From contig NZ_LWIG01000013.1 in the NCBI RefSeq assembly GCF_002068095.1, forward strand, positions 212,045 to 255,224: a DNA stretch of 43,180 nt, written 5' to 3'. Source of the DNA: Bradyrhizobium sacchari. Its GTDB lineage: Bacteria; Pseudomonadota; Alphaproteobacteria; Rhizobiales; Xanthobacteraceae. Shown piece after piece: positions 26,601 to 34,500 of the stretch (position 1 is the first letter of the stretch; each line of letters starts with the position of its first letter). Below the pieces are notes generated by a model. That model saw only the letters and a program-made list of their open reading frames with translations. It was not told where the DNA came from and did no database searches. A program made the translations under genes and the position numbers.

Positions 26601-27160
26601 TGATGCCGCGTTCCGAGCAGGTGGTCGCGGACTACCAGACCATCCGGCTGTCGCTGAAGGGCCATCCGATGGAATTCTTGCGTGAGATGTTTACGCGCGA
26701 GCGCGTCGTCGCCTGCAAGGAGATCAACCATGAGAACGAGCGACGCCGCGTCCGCTGCGCCGGCGTGGTGCTGGTGCGGCAGCGGCCGGGCAGCGCCAGC
26801 GGCGTCGTGTTCATGACGCTGGAGGACGAAACCGGCATCGCCAATGTCGTGGTCTGGCCCAAGGTCATGGAGCAGTACCGCAAAGAGGTGATGGGCGCGC
26901 GCCTCATCGAGGTTCAGGGCTATATCCAGAGCAGCCCCGAAAAGGTGACGCATCTCATCGCCCAGCGCATGATCGACCGTTCGCATGATCTGGTCGGCCT
27001 CGCCAACGACGCGCTAGGCGGCAAGCATCCGGTGCCGGCAGGTGCGACCGTCGTCGAACCGCTCAACGAAGACCCCCGGGCGCTTGCGGACATGCCAGCG
27101 CAAAAAATCCGCCACCCCCGCAACGTCCGCATCCTGCCGCCGTCGCGGGATTTTCATTGA
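23621..27160 (+). CDS. dnaE2: Error-prone DNA polymerase DnaE2
   Basis: 1179 residues from the ATG that overlaps the imuB stop; the usual length is about 1080-1150. DnaE2 is the SOS-induced C-family polymerase that carries out translesion synthesis with ImuA and ImuB. The PHP domain starts AEIGITTNFSFLRGGSDPRA and lacks the first His pair, as in DnaE2 proteins. The palm shows CQGRGSAANSAVCYVLG and the catalytic acidic motif PDIDVDFEHSRRE (Asp387, Asp389, Asp391). The finger/beta-binding region has GFGSYGFPESHAASFAQLVY, and the C-terminus an OB fold (RVRCAGVVLVRQRPGSASG, MTLEDETGIANVVVW). Codons for about residues 861-897 come from a palindromic repeat inserted in frame. Palindromic repeats after the stop may end transcription. 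Confidence 0.95.
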   Translation: MTTPAYAEIGITTNFSFLRGGSDPRAYVHQASALEIPVIGIADHNTLAGVVRAYKELDNDEVLHKPKLLIGARIVFVDGTPDILVYPRDRAAYGRLCQLLTRGKRGDDITRIEKGECHLTFADLLEFSEGQLLILTLPHRFEPAQAMNVLAKLKASRADGVWLAASLIYRGDDRRRLARLDDLAAKAKVRLLATNEVLYHDSSRRPLQDVLTCIREKTTIEAVGRKLEANAERFLKEPREMARLFRDFPDAIAETIRFADRIDFSLDQLKYQYPDEPVPPGKTAQGHLEDLTWAGVDKYFGGEIDDKLRATLKKELALIAELKYAHYFLTVHDIVHYARSQNILCQGRGSAANSAVCYVLGITSVDPTKVDLLFERFISKERLEPPDIDVDFEHSRREEVMQYVYRRYGRHRAAIIATVIHYRPRSAIRDVGKALGLTEDVTAALADTVWGSWGKGLNDMQVRQAGLDPQNPMINLAVELATELIEFPRHLSQHVGGYVLTQDRLDTYVPIGNAAMDDRTFIEWDKDDVDALCMMKVDVLALGMLTCIRKCFDLIADHKGERFVLASVPQDDPRVYDMLCAGESLGVFQVESRAQMNMLPRLKPRTFYDLVIEVAIVRPGPIQGDMVHPYLRRRNRLEKVSYPSPSPDHGDKDELYNVLHKTLGVPLFQEQAMRIAIEAAHFTSEEANGLRRSMATFRNVGTIGQYEEKLIGNMVARGYDPNFAKSCFDQIKGFGSYGFPESHAASFAQLVYISSWLKYHHPDAFCCGLLNSQPMGFYAPAQIVSDARKNGVEVRDIDVSFSFAQNTLENTDGKYCAVRLGFRQIDGFHWLDEDEERLKRAQALRKRSVDEHESGTHERMGSLPPCGGGLGRGVRRTGGGRGLPLSPTLPHKGGESPTTSRAALSAVELDWADRIIAARNRRPFTSLEDFARDTGLPKRALILLADADAFRSLGLDRREALWQVRRLPDDVPLPLFEAATAREQPDEGAQPLPVMPRSEQVVADYQTIRLSLKGHPMEFLREMFTRERVVACKEINHENERRRVRCAGVVLVRQRPGSASGVVFMTLEDETGIANVVVWPKVMEQYRKEVMGARLIEVQGYIQSSPEKVTHLIAQRMIDRSHDLVGLANDALGGKHPVPAGATVVEPLNEDPRALADMPAQKIRHPRNVRILPPSRDFH
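26200..26310. repeat. Palindromic repeat inserted in frame in dnaE2
   Basis: Two 42-base arms (26200-26241 and 26269-26310), nearly perfect inverted copies, surround a 27-base loop. The total is 111 bases, exactly 37 codons, so the reading frame is kept. The core CCCTCCCCCCTTGTGGGGGA is a type of sequence I recall from intergenic repeats in Bradyrhizobium. It codes for a Gly/Pro/Arg-rich loop (SLPPCGGGLGRGVRRTGGG) unlike the rest of DnaE2. Confidence 0.88.
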
Positions 27161-27182
27161 GATTGTGCAGGCTGCCGCCACG

Positions 27183-27264
27183 TCGTCATTGCGAGCGCAG
27201 CGAAGCAATCCAGACTGTTCCCGCTGAAAGATTCTGGATTGCTTCGCTGCGCTCGCAATGACGA
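27183..27264. repeat. Palindromic repeat, family A copy 1
   Basis: A perfect 32-base inverted repeat (27183-27214 and 27233-27264) with an 18-base loop; the arm starts TCGTCATTGCGAGCGCAGCG. It begins 22 bases after the dnaE2 stop and could act as a transcript 3' end. A second copy lies at 28248-28335. Confidence 0.88.
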
Positions 27265-27298
27265 GTTTGTCGAGCGATTGCGCGCCACACTCTCAATC

Positions 27299-27402
27299 GT
27301 CATACCCCGCGAAAGGCGGGGTATCTAGTACGCCGCGGCCCCTCGGCTCAATCACAGCCGCCTCTGGAATACTGGATCGCCCGGTCAAGCCAGGGGATGA
27401 CA
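27299..27402. repeat. Palindromic repeat, family B
   Basis: Ends GTCATACCCCGCG (27299 onward) and CCAGGGGATGAC (to 27402) are imperfect inverted copies, with inner GTA/TACTGGATC parts and a short hairpin CCCCGCgaaaGGCGGGG. It is a second type of dispersed repeat, ending 7 bases before the SDR stop codon on the other strand. Confidence 0.65.
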
Positions 27403-27409
27403 GCGTGCT

Positions 27410-28180
27410 CTAAAAATTCACCCGGTTCGAGATCGCGCCGTCCACGACGAGATTGGATCCCGTGGTGAATCCCGACACCGGGCTCGCCAGAAACACCGCC
27501 GCGGTCGCGATCTCCTGCGGCGTTGCCATGCGGCCCGTCGGATTGCGCTTCATTGCGTCGTTGTACCGCTCGGGCATGTTCTGCTCGACCATCTCCCAGA
27601 CGCCGCCCTTGAAATAGACGGTGCCGGGCGAGACGACATTCACGCGGATCTTCTTCTTCGCATATTGCCGTGCCAGGCCCTTGGCCATGTGGATCAGCGC
27701 GGCCTTGATCGGGCCGTAGGAGCTAGCCGTGTCCGCCTGCGCCGCGGCGATCGACGAGACGATCACGAAGGCCGCATCGCCGCTACTGGCGCCGCTTATC
27801 TCGAGGAACGGCCGCGCGGCGTCGAACGCATGCACGGCGCCGAGCAGGTCAAGCCGGAAATTCTGCTCCCAGGACGCGGCATCGTGCCCTTGTGCCATAG
27901 CGCCGGCATTTGAGAACAGCATGTCGATGCCGCCGAGCTCCTTCGCGGCACTCTCGATCCAGCTTTTCAGTGCCGCACCGTCGGTGACATCGAGCGGGCT
28001 ACCTGTGGCGCGGATTCCGCTTGCCTTCAACTCGGCGACGGTTGCCGCGACCTGATCCGCGTTGCGCGCGCACACCGCGACATTGCTGCCTTCACCGGCC
28101 AGCGTCGCCGCAATCGCCCGCCCGATGCCGCGCGTGCCGCCGAGCACGACGGCGTTCCTGCCTTTGAGACCGAGATCCAT
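27410..28180 (-). CDS. SDR family oxidoreductase
   Basis: 256 residues, classical short-chain dehydrogenase/reductase. The cofactor motif GGTRGIG (14-20), NAG (91-93), catalytic Ser142/143 and Tyr155-X3-Lys159 (SSYGPIKAAL) are present, and PGTV follows in the active-site loop. Arg17 and Arg39 (CARN) suggest NADP(H) preference. The C-terminus VSGFTTGSNLVVDGAIS is standard for FabG-like enzymes. AAGGAG lies 6 bases before ATG. The substrate is not evident; the gene stands alone, bounded on both sides by palindromic repeats, next to a family III CoA transferase 520 bases upstream on the other strand. Confidence 0.9.
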   Translation of the reverse strand: MDLGLKGRNAVVLGGTRGIGRAIAATLAGEGSNVAVCARNADQVAATVAELKASGIRATGSPLDVTDGAALKSWIESAAKELGGIDMLFSNAGAMAQGHDAASWEQNFRLDLLGAVHAFDAARPFLEISGASSGDAAFVIVSSIAAAQADTASSYGPIKAALIHMAKGLARQYAKKKIRVNVVSPGTVYFKGGVWEMVEQNMPERYNDAMKRNPTGRMATPQEIATAAVFLASPVSGFTTGSNLVVDGAISNRVNF

Positions 28181-28247
28181 TGTTGGCTCCTTTTTGTTGG
28201 TGCTGTGCAGTGTAGCTGCTTCGGCGGGTATGCTGAACTCTCCAATT

Positions 28248-28335
28248 CGTCATTGCGAGCACAGCGAAGCAATCCAGACTGTTTCCGCGGATGCATTTCT
28301 GGATTGCTTCGTCGCAAGGGCTCCTCGCAATGACG
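28248..28335. repeat. Palindromic repeat, family A copy 2
   Basis: The left arm CGTCATTGCGAGCACAGCGA (from 28248) continues to CCAGA at 28278; the right arm TCTGGATTGCTTCGTCGCAA begins at 28298 and ends CGCAATGACG at 28335. It is an imperfect copy of the element at 27183-27264, with a longer right arm. The two copies bracket the SDR gene. Confidence 0.85.
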
Positions 28336-28355
28336 CGAAGAGAGGCGGGACCTCC

Positions 28356-28643
28356 TCACTCCGGCGCCGCTCCCACAGGCGGGCCGCCGGGCGGGCGGTG
28401 CAGGAAGGTCAGCGAGGCATAGGCGCCGACCCAGGAGCCGGTCGCGGCGAAGGCGACATAGAAGGCGTTTTCGGTGTAGCTGATCACGGCATAGGAGGAG
28501 AGCAAATACCAGATCGCGCTCCAGGTAGCCGCCGGCACCCGCTTGCGCGCGACAACGGCCGAAGTGAACATCACATAGACCGCGTCGGTGGCCGCCGTTG
28601 CGACGAACACGGCGCCTGCGGTGAGAGGATCGATGGCGGCCAT
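28356..28643 (-). CDS. Small membrane protein (95 aa), unknown function
   Basis: 95 residues with AAGGA 7 bases before the ATG. Three hydrophobic segments are visible: GAVFVATAATDAVYVMFTSA, a central ATWSAIWYLLSSYAVIS and AFYVAFAATGSWVGAYASL, joined by short basic loops, with a Pro/Gly-rich tail. This predicts an inner membrane protein of three short helices. I recognise no family and assign no function. It diverges from the CoA transferase gene (56 bases apart) and ends 20 bases from the family A repeat. Confidence 0.7.
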   Translation of the reverse strand: MAAIDPLTAGAVFVATAATDAVYVMFTSAVVARKRVPAATWSAIWYLLSSYAVISYTENAFYVAFAATGSWVGAYASLTFLHRPPGGPPVGAAPE

Positions 28644-28699
28644 TGCATTTCCTTATGTGCTCATGGGATGGTCGTGAAAATTAAGGGAGCGAAGCGGCC

Positions 28700-30100
28700 A
28701 TGCAAAGTCCCGCCGCTATTCTCAGGGACATCTGGACCACCGCGGGCGGCGATGCCGCCGCGCTCGATCGCGTGCGGCTGACCGGTGAGGAGCCGCAGAT
28801 CCCGTCATCGTTTCGCGTCGCGGTTGCCGGCCAAACCACCATTGCCGCGGCGGGCCTCGCCGCCGCCGAGATCTGGCGGCTGCGCAGCGGGCAGATGCAG
28901 GACGTCTCTGTCGACCTGCGCCACGCCGTGGCCGAATGCCGTTCCGAGCGTTATTTGCGCCTCGACGACAAGCCGCCGCCACCGGCTTGGGACGCCATCG
29001 CCGGCGTCTACAGGACCGGCGATGGCCGCTTCGTCCGCTGCCACACCAATTTCCCGCATCACCGCGATGCCGTCTGCAAGGTGCTTGCCTGCGAGGCGGA
29101 ACGCGAGCAGGTGCAGGCCGCGCTGATGCAGTGGAAGGGCGAGGATTTCGAGACCGCGGCTTACGCAGCAGGCGGCGTCGTCGCTTTGATGCGCTCTTGC
29201 GACGAATGGTCGGCGCTGCCGCAGGCGCATGCGCTCGCGCAATTGCCGCTGCTCTCGATCGAGAGGATCGGCGAAGCCCCGCCAAGGCCGTGGCCGAAAG
29301 GCGATCGTCCGCTCGCTGGCCTCCGCGTGCTCGATCTCTCCCGCGTCATCGCGGGTCCCGTCGCCGGCCGCACGCTCGCGGCGCACGGTGCCGATGTGCT
29401 CTTGGTGTCAGGGCCCGAGCTACCTGCGATTCCCTGGCTCACCATCGATACCGGCCGCGGCAAGCTCACCACCTTCATCGAGCTGAAGAGCGAGGCGGGC
29501 AGGGCGCAATTGCGCGCGCTGCTCAAGGATGCCGACATCTTCTCGCAGGGCTATCGCCCGCGCGCGCTCGCCGCGATCGGCTTTGCGCCCGAAGAGGTCG
29601 CCACGATCAGTCCCGGCATCGTCTATGTGACGCTGTCGGCCTATGGCCATGCCGGCCCCTGGGCCGAGCGGCGCGGTTTCGACTCGCTGGTGCAGACCAC
29701 GACCGGCTTCAACCATGCCGAGGGAGAGGCCGCGGGTGTCGACGGTCCGAAGGAATTGCCGGCGCAGATGCTCGACCATGCCACCGGCTATCTGATGGCG
29801 TTCGGCGCGATGATGGCCAGAGCACGCCAGGCGCGCGAAGGCGGCAGTTGGCACGTCCGCGTATCGCTGGCGCAGACCGGACGCTGGCTATGGAATCTCG
29901 GCCGGCTCGAGGGCGGACTGAACACCCCGGAAATTACGGGTGAAGCTGTACATGCTGCGTTCATCGAAAGCATGTCATCTGGCTTTGGTACGTTGAAAGC
30001 GGTGCAGCATTCGGCGCTGCTGTCGAAGACGCCGGCGCAATGGAGCCGTCCGGCAATGCCACTCGGCAGCCATCCGGCACAGTGGCCGCCTCGAAGCTGA
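28700..30100 (+). CDS. Family III CoA transferase (CaiB/BaiF), halves in swapped order
   Basis: 466 residues. The normal N-terminal CaiB/BaiF signature LAGLRVLDLSRVIAGPVAGR appears only at about residue 203-222, followed by GYRPRALAAIGF, VYVTLSAYGHAGPWAERRGF and LDHATGYLMAFGAMMARAR. The first 200 residues resemble what usually comes after that part: LAAAEIWRLRSGQMQDVSVD, YRTGDGRFVRCHTN and WSALPQAHALAQLPLL. The protein thus looks circularly permuted or fused from a C-terminal piece and an N-terminal half. The family moves CoA between carboxylic acids; an Asp in LDHATGY may be the catalytic one, but the usual position should be checked. The substrate is unknown. Confidence 0.82.
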   Translation: MQSPAAILRDIWTTAGGDAAALDRVRLTGEEPQIPSSFRVAVAGQTTIAAAGLAAAEIWRLRSGQMQDVSVDLRHAVAECRSERYLRLDDKPPPPAWDAIAGVYRTGDGRFVRCHTNFPHHRDAVCKVLACEAEREQVQAALMQWKGEDFETAAYAAGGVVALMRSCDEWSALPQAHALAQLPLLSIERIGEAPPRPWPKGDRPLAGLRVLDLSRVIAGPVAGRTLAAHGADVLLVSGPELPAIPWLTIDTGRGKLTTFIELKSEAGRAQLRALLKDADIFSQGYRPRALAAIGFAPEEVATISPGIVYVTLSAYGHAGPWAERRGFDSLVQTTTGFNHAEGEAAGVDGPKELPAQMLDHATGYLMAFGAMMARARQAREGGSWHVRVSLAQTGRWLWNLGRLEGGLNTPEITGEAVHAAFIESMSSGFGTLKAVQHSALLSKTPAQWSRPAMPLGSHPAQWPPRS

Positions 30101-30161
30101 CACGGGGCTGACGCGTCGCAAAATTTTAACGCAAACGGAAAGGCGCGAAGCGTTTTTTAGG

Positions 30162-30191
30162 TTGTTTGAAATCCTAATTCGGCACTATTAG
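30162..30191 (+). promoter_or_regulatory. Candidate promoter of the RND efflux operon
   Basis: TTGTTT (30162-30167) and TATTAG (30186-30191) are 18 bases apart in the 145-base gap before the adaptor gene, about 55 bases upstream of its ATG. The match to sigma-70 elements is only moderate. No metal-regulator dyad was noticed. Confidence 0.25.
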
Positions 30192-30245
30192 CGCGACCGA
30201 TAAGGCAGGCGTCTGCCGAGATCGTCGCAGACACGACCGGGCCCC

Positions 30246-31490
30246 ATGGTAGTTGAAAATACCAAGCGATTGCAGGTGCTTACAAAACAGCGGGTGATCG
30301 CATCCGTAGTTTTACTAGCCCTTGCCGGCGGCGGGGCCTACGGCTTTCTACGTGCCGGCGTCAAGGAGAAGAGCCACTCCGAGATTTCCAGCCAGTCGCG
30401 CAGGAACGCGCAGACTTTCACGCCGACGCCGTCCGAGTGGGCGACGCTGACGATCGAGCCGGTCAAGGCCAGGTCCTTCCGGGCCGAATATGTCACCGAG
30501 GGCAAGGTCGCTGTCGATGAGGATCGCTCGACGCCGGTGTTCTCGCCTTATGCGGGCCGGGTCACCAAGCTGCTCGCCAAGCCGGGCGAGACCCTGACGC
30601 AAGGTCAACCGCTGTTCACAATCGAGGCCGCCGACACCGTGCAGGCCCAGAACGATTTCATCGCGGCGATGACCGCGCAGAACAAGGCGAAGTCGGCGAT
30701 CGATCTTGCCGACATCCAGTTCAAGCGCGCCAAGGATCTCTATGAGGGCCACGCTATTCCGCTGAAGGACTATCAGCAGGCCGAAGCGACCCAGGTCCAG
30801 GCGCAGAACGACATGCGCTCCTCGGTGACCGCGCTGGAGGCCGCGCGCAACAAGCTGCGCATCCTCGGCTTCACCGACGAGACCATCAAGGCGTTCCAGG
30901 ACAAGGGTGCGATCAATCGGGAGATCACGATCTACTCGCCGATCTCCGGCACGGTCGTGCAACGCAAGATCGGCCCGGGCCAGTACGTCAATTCCGGCGC
31001 CAGCGATCCGGTGTTCGTGATCGGCGATCTCTCGACGGTCTGGCTCACCGCCTTCGTGCGCGAGAGCGATGCGGCTGCGGTCTGCATCGGCCAGGACATC
31101 TCCGTCAACGTGATGGCGCTGCCGGGCCGCCCACTCACCGCGAAGATCAACTATGTGGCGGCGGCGATCGATCCGAGCACCCGCCGCCTCCTGGTCCGCG
31201 CCACCATCGACAACAAGGACGGCCTGCTCAAGCCGGAGATGTTCGCCAACGTCACGATCTATTCGGCCGCCGATCGTGCGGCGCCAGCGGTGCCCAAGCA
31301 GGCCCTGATCTACGAAGCCGACAAGGTCCGTCTCTGGGTCGCGCGCGAGGACAAGTCGGTCGAGCTGCGCGAAATCAAGATCGGCCTCATCAACGGCAAT
31401 CTCGTCGAAGTCACGAGCAACCTGAAACCCGGCGAGCAGATCGTCGTCAAGGGCAGCCTGTTCATCGACCGCGCGGCGTCCGGCAGCTGA
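30246..31490 (+). CDS. RND efflux periplasmic adaptor subunit
   Basis: 414 residues, CusB/CzcB-type membrane fusion protein. A membrane anchor (about 17-38, VVLLALAGGGAYGFLRAG) is followed by a beta-barrel/lipoyl region (VFSPYAGRVTKLLAKPGETL), a long alpha-helical hairpin (FIAAMTAQNKAKSAIDLADI to about 225), the second lipoyl half (IYSPISGTVVQRKIGPGQYV) and the membrane-proximal part with GLINGNLVEVTSNLKPGEQI. It joins the inner membrane pump to an outer membrane channel. No Met- or His-rich metal-binding N-terminus is seen. It is 51 bases upstream of the pump gene and probably co-transcribed. An outer membrane partner is not in the operon; a TolC-family gene lies 1.2 kb past the pump on the other strand. 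Confidence 0.88.
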   Translation: MVVENTKRLQVLTKQRVIASVVLLALAGGGAYGFLRAGVKEKSHSEISSQSRRNAQTFTPTPSEWATLTIEPVKARSFRAEYVTEGKVAVDEDRSTPVFSPYAGRVTKLLAKPGETLTQGQPLFTIEAADTVQAQNDFIAAMTAQNKAKSAIDLADIQFKRAKDLYEGHAIPLKDYQQAEATQVQAQNDMRSSVTALEAARNKLRILGFTDETIKAFQDKGAINREITIYSPISGTVVQRKIGPGQYVNSGASDPVFVIGDLSTVWLTAFVRESDAAAVCIGQDISVNVMALPGRPLTAKINYVAAAIDPSTRRLLVRATIDNKDGLLKPEMFANVTIYSAADRAAPAVPKQALIYEADKVRLWVAREDKSVELREIKIGLINGNLVEVTSNLKPGEQIVVKGSLFIDRAASGS

Positions 31491-31541
31491 TCGACGACCC
31501 AAGAAACTGCAGACGAAACTGAAGACAAACTGAAGACCTGA

Positions 31542-34500
31542 ATGGATCGCCTCGTCGCCCTTGCCGTCAACCGGCGCTTCCTGATGGTCGGCATGTTCGT
31601 GGCCGTGCTGATCGGCGGCCTGATCGCGTTCAACCAGCTCAACATCGAGGCCTATCCCGACCCGACCCCGCCGATGGTCGACATCGTGACGCAGAGCCCG
31701 GGCCTGTCGGCCGAGGAAATCGAGCGCTACATCACGATCCCCATCGAGACCCAGGTCGCGGGCCTGAAGAACCTCACGACGATCCGCACCATCTCGCTCT
31801 ACGGCCTCTCCGACATCAAGCTCCAGTTCTCCTTCGCCTACACCTATGACGAGGCGTTGCAGCAGGTCCTGAACCGCCTAGCGCAGCTCGCGCCGTTGCC
31901 GGGCAACGTGCAGCCGCAGATCTCGCCGCTGAGCCCGATCGGCGAAATCTTCCGCTACCGCCTGGTCGGCCCGCCGAACTACAGCGTACTCGACCTCAAG
32001 ACCATCCAGGACTGGATTCTGCAGCGCCGCTTCCGCGCCGTGCCCGGTGTCATCGACGTCACCGGATGGGGCGGCAAGAGCAAGACCTACGAGCTTCAGG
32101 TCGATTTCAACAAGCTGGTCGCCAACGGCCTGACGCTGCCGCAACTGCTCCAGGCGGTCGGCAATGCGAACGTCAATGTCGGCGGCAACACCGTCAACAT
32201 CGGCCAGCAGTCGGCCGTGGTGCGCGGCGTCGGCCTGATCCGCTCGATCGACGATCTCGCCAACACCATGCTCTCGCAGACCAGCGGCAACCCGGTGCTT
32301 GTCAAGGACGTCGCCACCGTCACCGTGGGACAACGTCCCCGCCTCGGCATCGCGGGCCTCGACGAGTCCGACGACATTGTGCAGGGCATCGTCCTGATGC
32401 GCCGCGGCGAGCAGAGCTCGCCGACCATCAAGCGCGTCCATCAGCTCGTCCAGACCATCAACAACTCCAGCATCCTGCCGCCCGGCGTGCGCATCGAGCG
32501 CATCTACGACCGCGGCGACCTGATCGAGCTCACCACCCACACCGTGCTGCACAACATGGTGGTCGGTATCCTGCTGATCGTGCTGTTGCAGTGGATCTTC
32601 CTCGGTGACCTCCGCAGCGCGCTGATCGTCGGCGCCACGATTCCGTTCGCGCTGTTCTTCGCGGTGATCATCCTGGTGCTGCGCGGGGAATCGGCCAACC
32701 TGTTGTCGGTCGGCGCGATCGATTTCGGCCTGATCGTCGATGCCACGGTCATCATGGTGGAGGCGATCTTCCGCCGCCTGACGCAGACGACGCCGGTGTC
32801 GGAACACGAGCATATGTCGAACGAGACGCTGTTCGGCATGAAGAGCCACGCCATCCTCAGCGCCGCGGCCGACGTCTCGCGCTCGATCTTCTTCGCCGCC
32901 GCGATCATCATCGCGGCCTTCCTGCCGCTGTTCACGCTCTCCGGCGTCGAGGGCAACATCTTCGGGCCGATGGCGCGCACCTATGCCTACGCGCTGGCCG
33001 GGGGCCTGCTTGCCACCTTCACGGTCACCCCGGCGCTCTCGGCCATCATCCTGCCTGCGCATGTCGAGGAGACCGAGACCAAAGTGATGCTGATCCTGCA
33101 CCGAATCTACATGCCGGTGCTGAACTGGGCCGTGGCCAACCGCAACATCGTGCTCGGCGGCGCGGTCGGCCTCGTGGTGATGACCGTGGCGCTGGGCCGG
33201 CTGCTCGGCCTCGAATTCCTGCCCAAGCTGGAAGAGGGCAATCTCTGGATCCGCGCCACGCTGCCGCCGACCATCTCGCTCCAGGAGGGCAACAGCTACG
33301 TCAACGAGATGCGCAAGGTGATCCGGGCCCGGCCTGAGGTGGAATCCGTGGTGTCGCAGCACGGCCGCCCCGACGACGGCACCGATGCTGCCGGCTTCTT
33401 CAACGCCGAATTCTTCGCGCCGCTCAAGCCCGCAAGCCAATGGCCCGGCACACGCGACAAGGAAGAGCTGACGGCGGCACTGCTCAAGCAGCTCGATGAC
33501 CGCTTCCCCGGCGTCGAGTTCAACTTCTCGCAATATCTGCAGGACAACGTCTCCGAAGCCGTCTCCGGCGTGAAGGGCGAGAATTCGATCAAGCTGTTCG
33601 GCAGCGACCTCCAGGCGCTGACCGACACCGCCAACAAGATCAAGCAGGTGCTGTCGACGGTGCAGGGCGTCACCGACCTTGCGGTGTTCACCTCGCTCGG
33701 CCAGCCGACCGTCCAGATCGACATCGACCGCGCCAAGGCCGCGCGCTACGGCCTCGCTCCCGGCGACATCAACGCCACCATCAAGGTCGCCATCGGCGGT
33801 GACACCGCGGGCGATCTCTACGAGCCGGGAAGCGACCGTCACTTCCCGATCATCGTGCGCCTTGCGCCGGAGTATCGCCGGAGCGCCGAGGCGATCCAGA
33901 ACTTGCGCATCGGCGCGCCGGGGCCGAACGGCACCGTCACGCAGATCCCGCTCAGCGAAGTCGCTACCATCAGCCTCGTCTCGGGGGCTGCCTACATCTA
34001 TCGCGAGCAGCAGGAACGCTATTTGCCGATCAAGTTCTCGGTACGCGAGCGCGACCTCGGCAGCGCGATCCGCGAGGCGCAGCAGAAGATCGCCGACCAG
34101 GTGCAGCTGCCTCCCGGCTCGCACATGGAATGGGTCGGCGAATTCGGTAATCTCCAGGACGCGATCCGCCGCCTGTCGATCGTGGTGCCGATCTCGCTGG
34201 CGCTGATCGGCGTTCTTCTCTGGTTCAATTTCGGCTCGATGACCGACACGCTGCTGGCGATGAGCGTGATCCCGATGGCGATCTTCGGCGGCGTGCTGGG
34301 GCTGCTGATTACCGGCACCGCATTCAGCGTGTCCGCGGCGATCGGCTTCATCGCGCTGTTCGGCATTGCCGTGATGGACGGCATCATCATCCTGTCGCAG
34401 TTCAACCAGCTCATCGAAGAGGGCATGGACCGGGTGAGCGCAGTGATCCGCACCGGCGAGCTGCAGCTTCGCCCCGTGCTGATGACATGCGTCGTCGCCG

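Noticed and set aside
27183..28335. Palindromic repeats considered as insertion sequence ends
   Set aside because: No transposase lies between them and the elements are palindromes by themselves, not simple terminal repeats.
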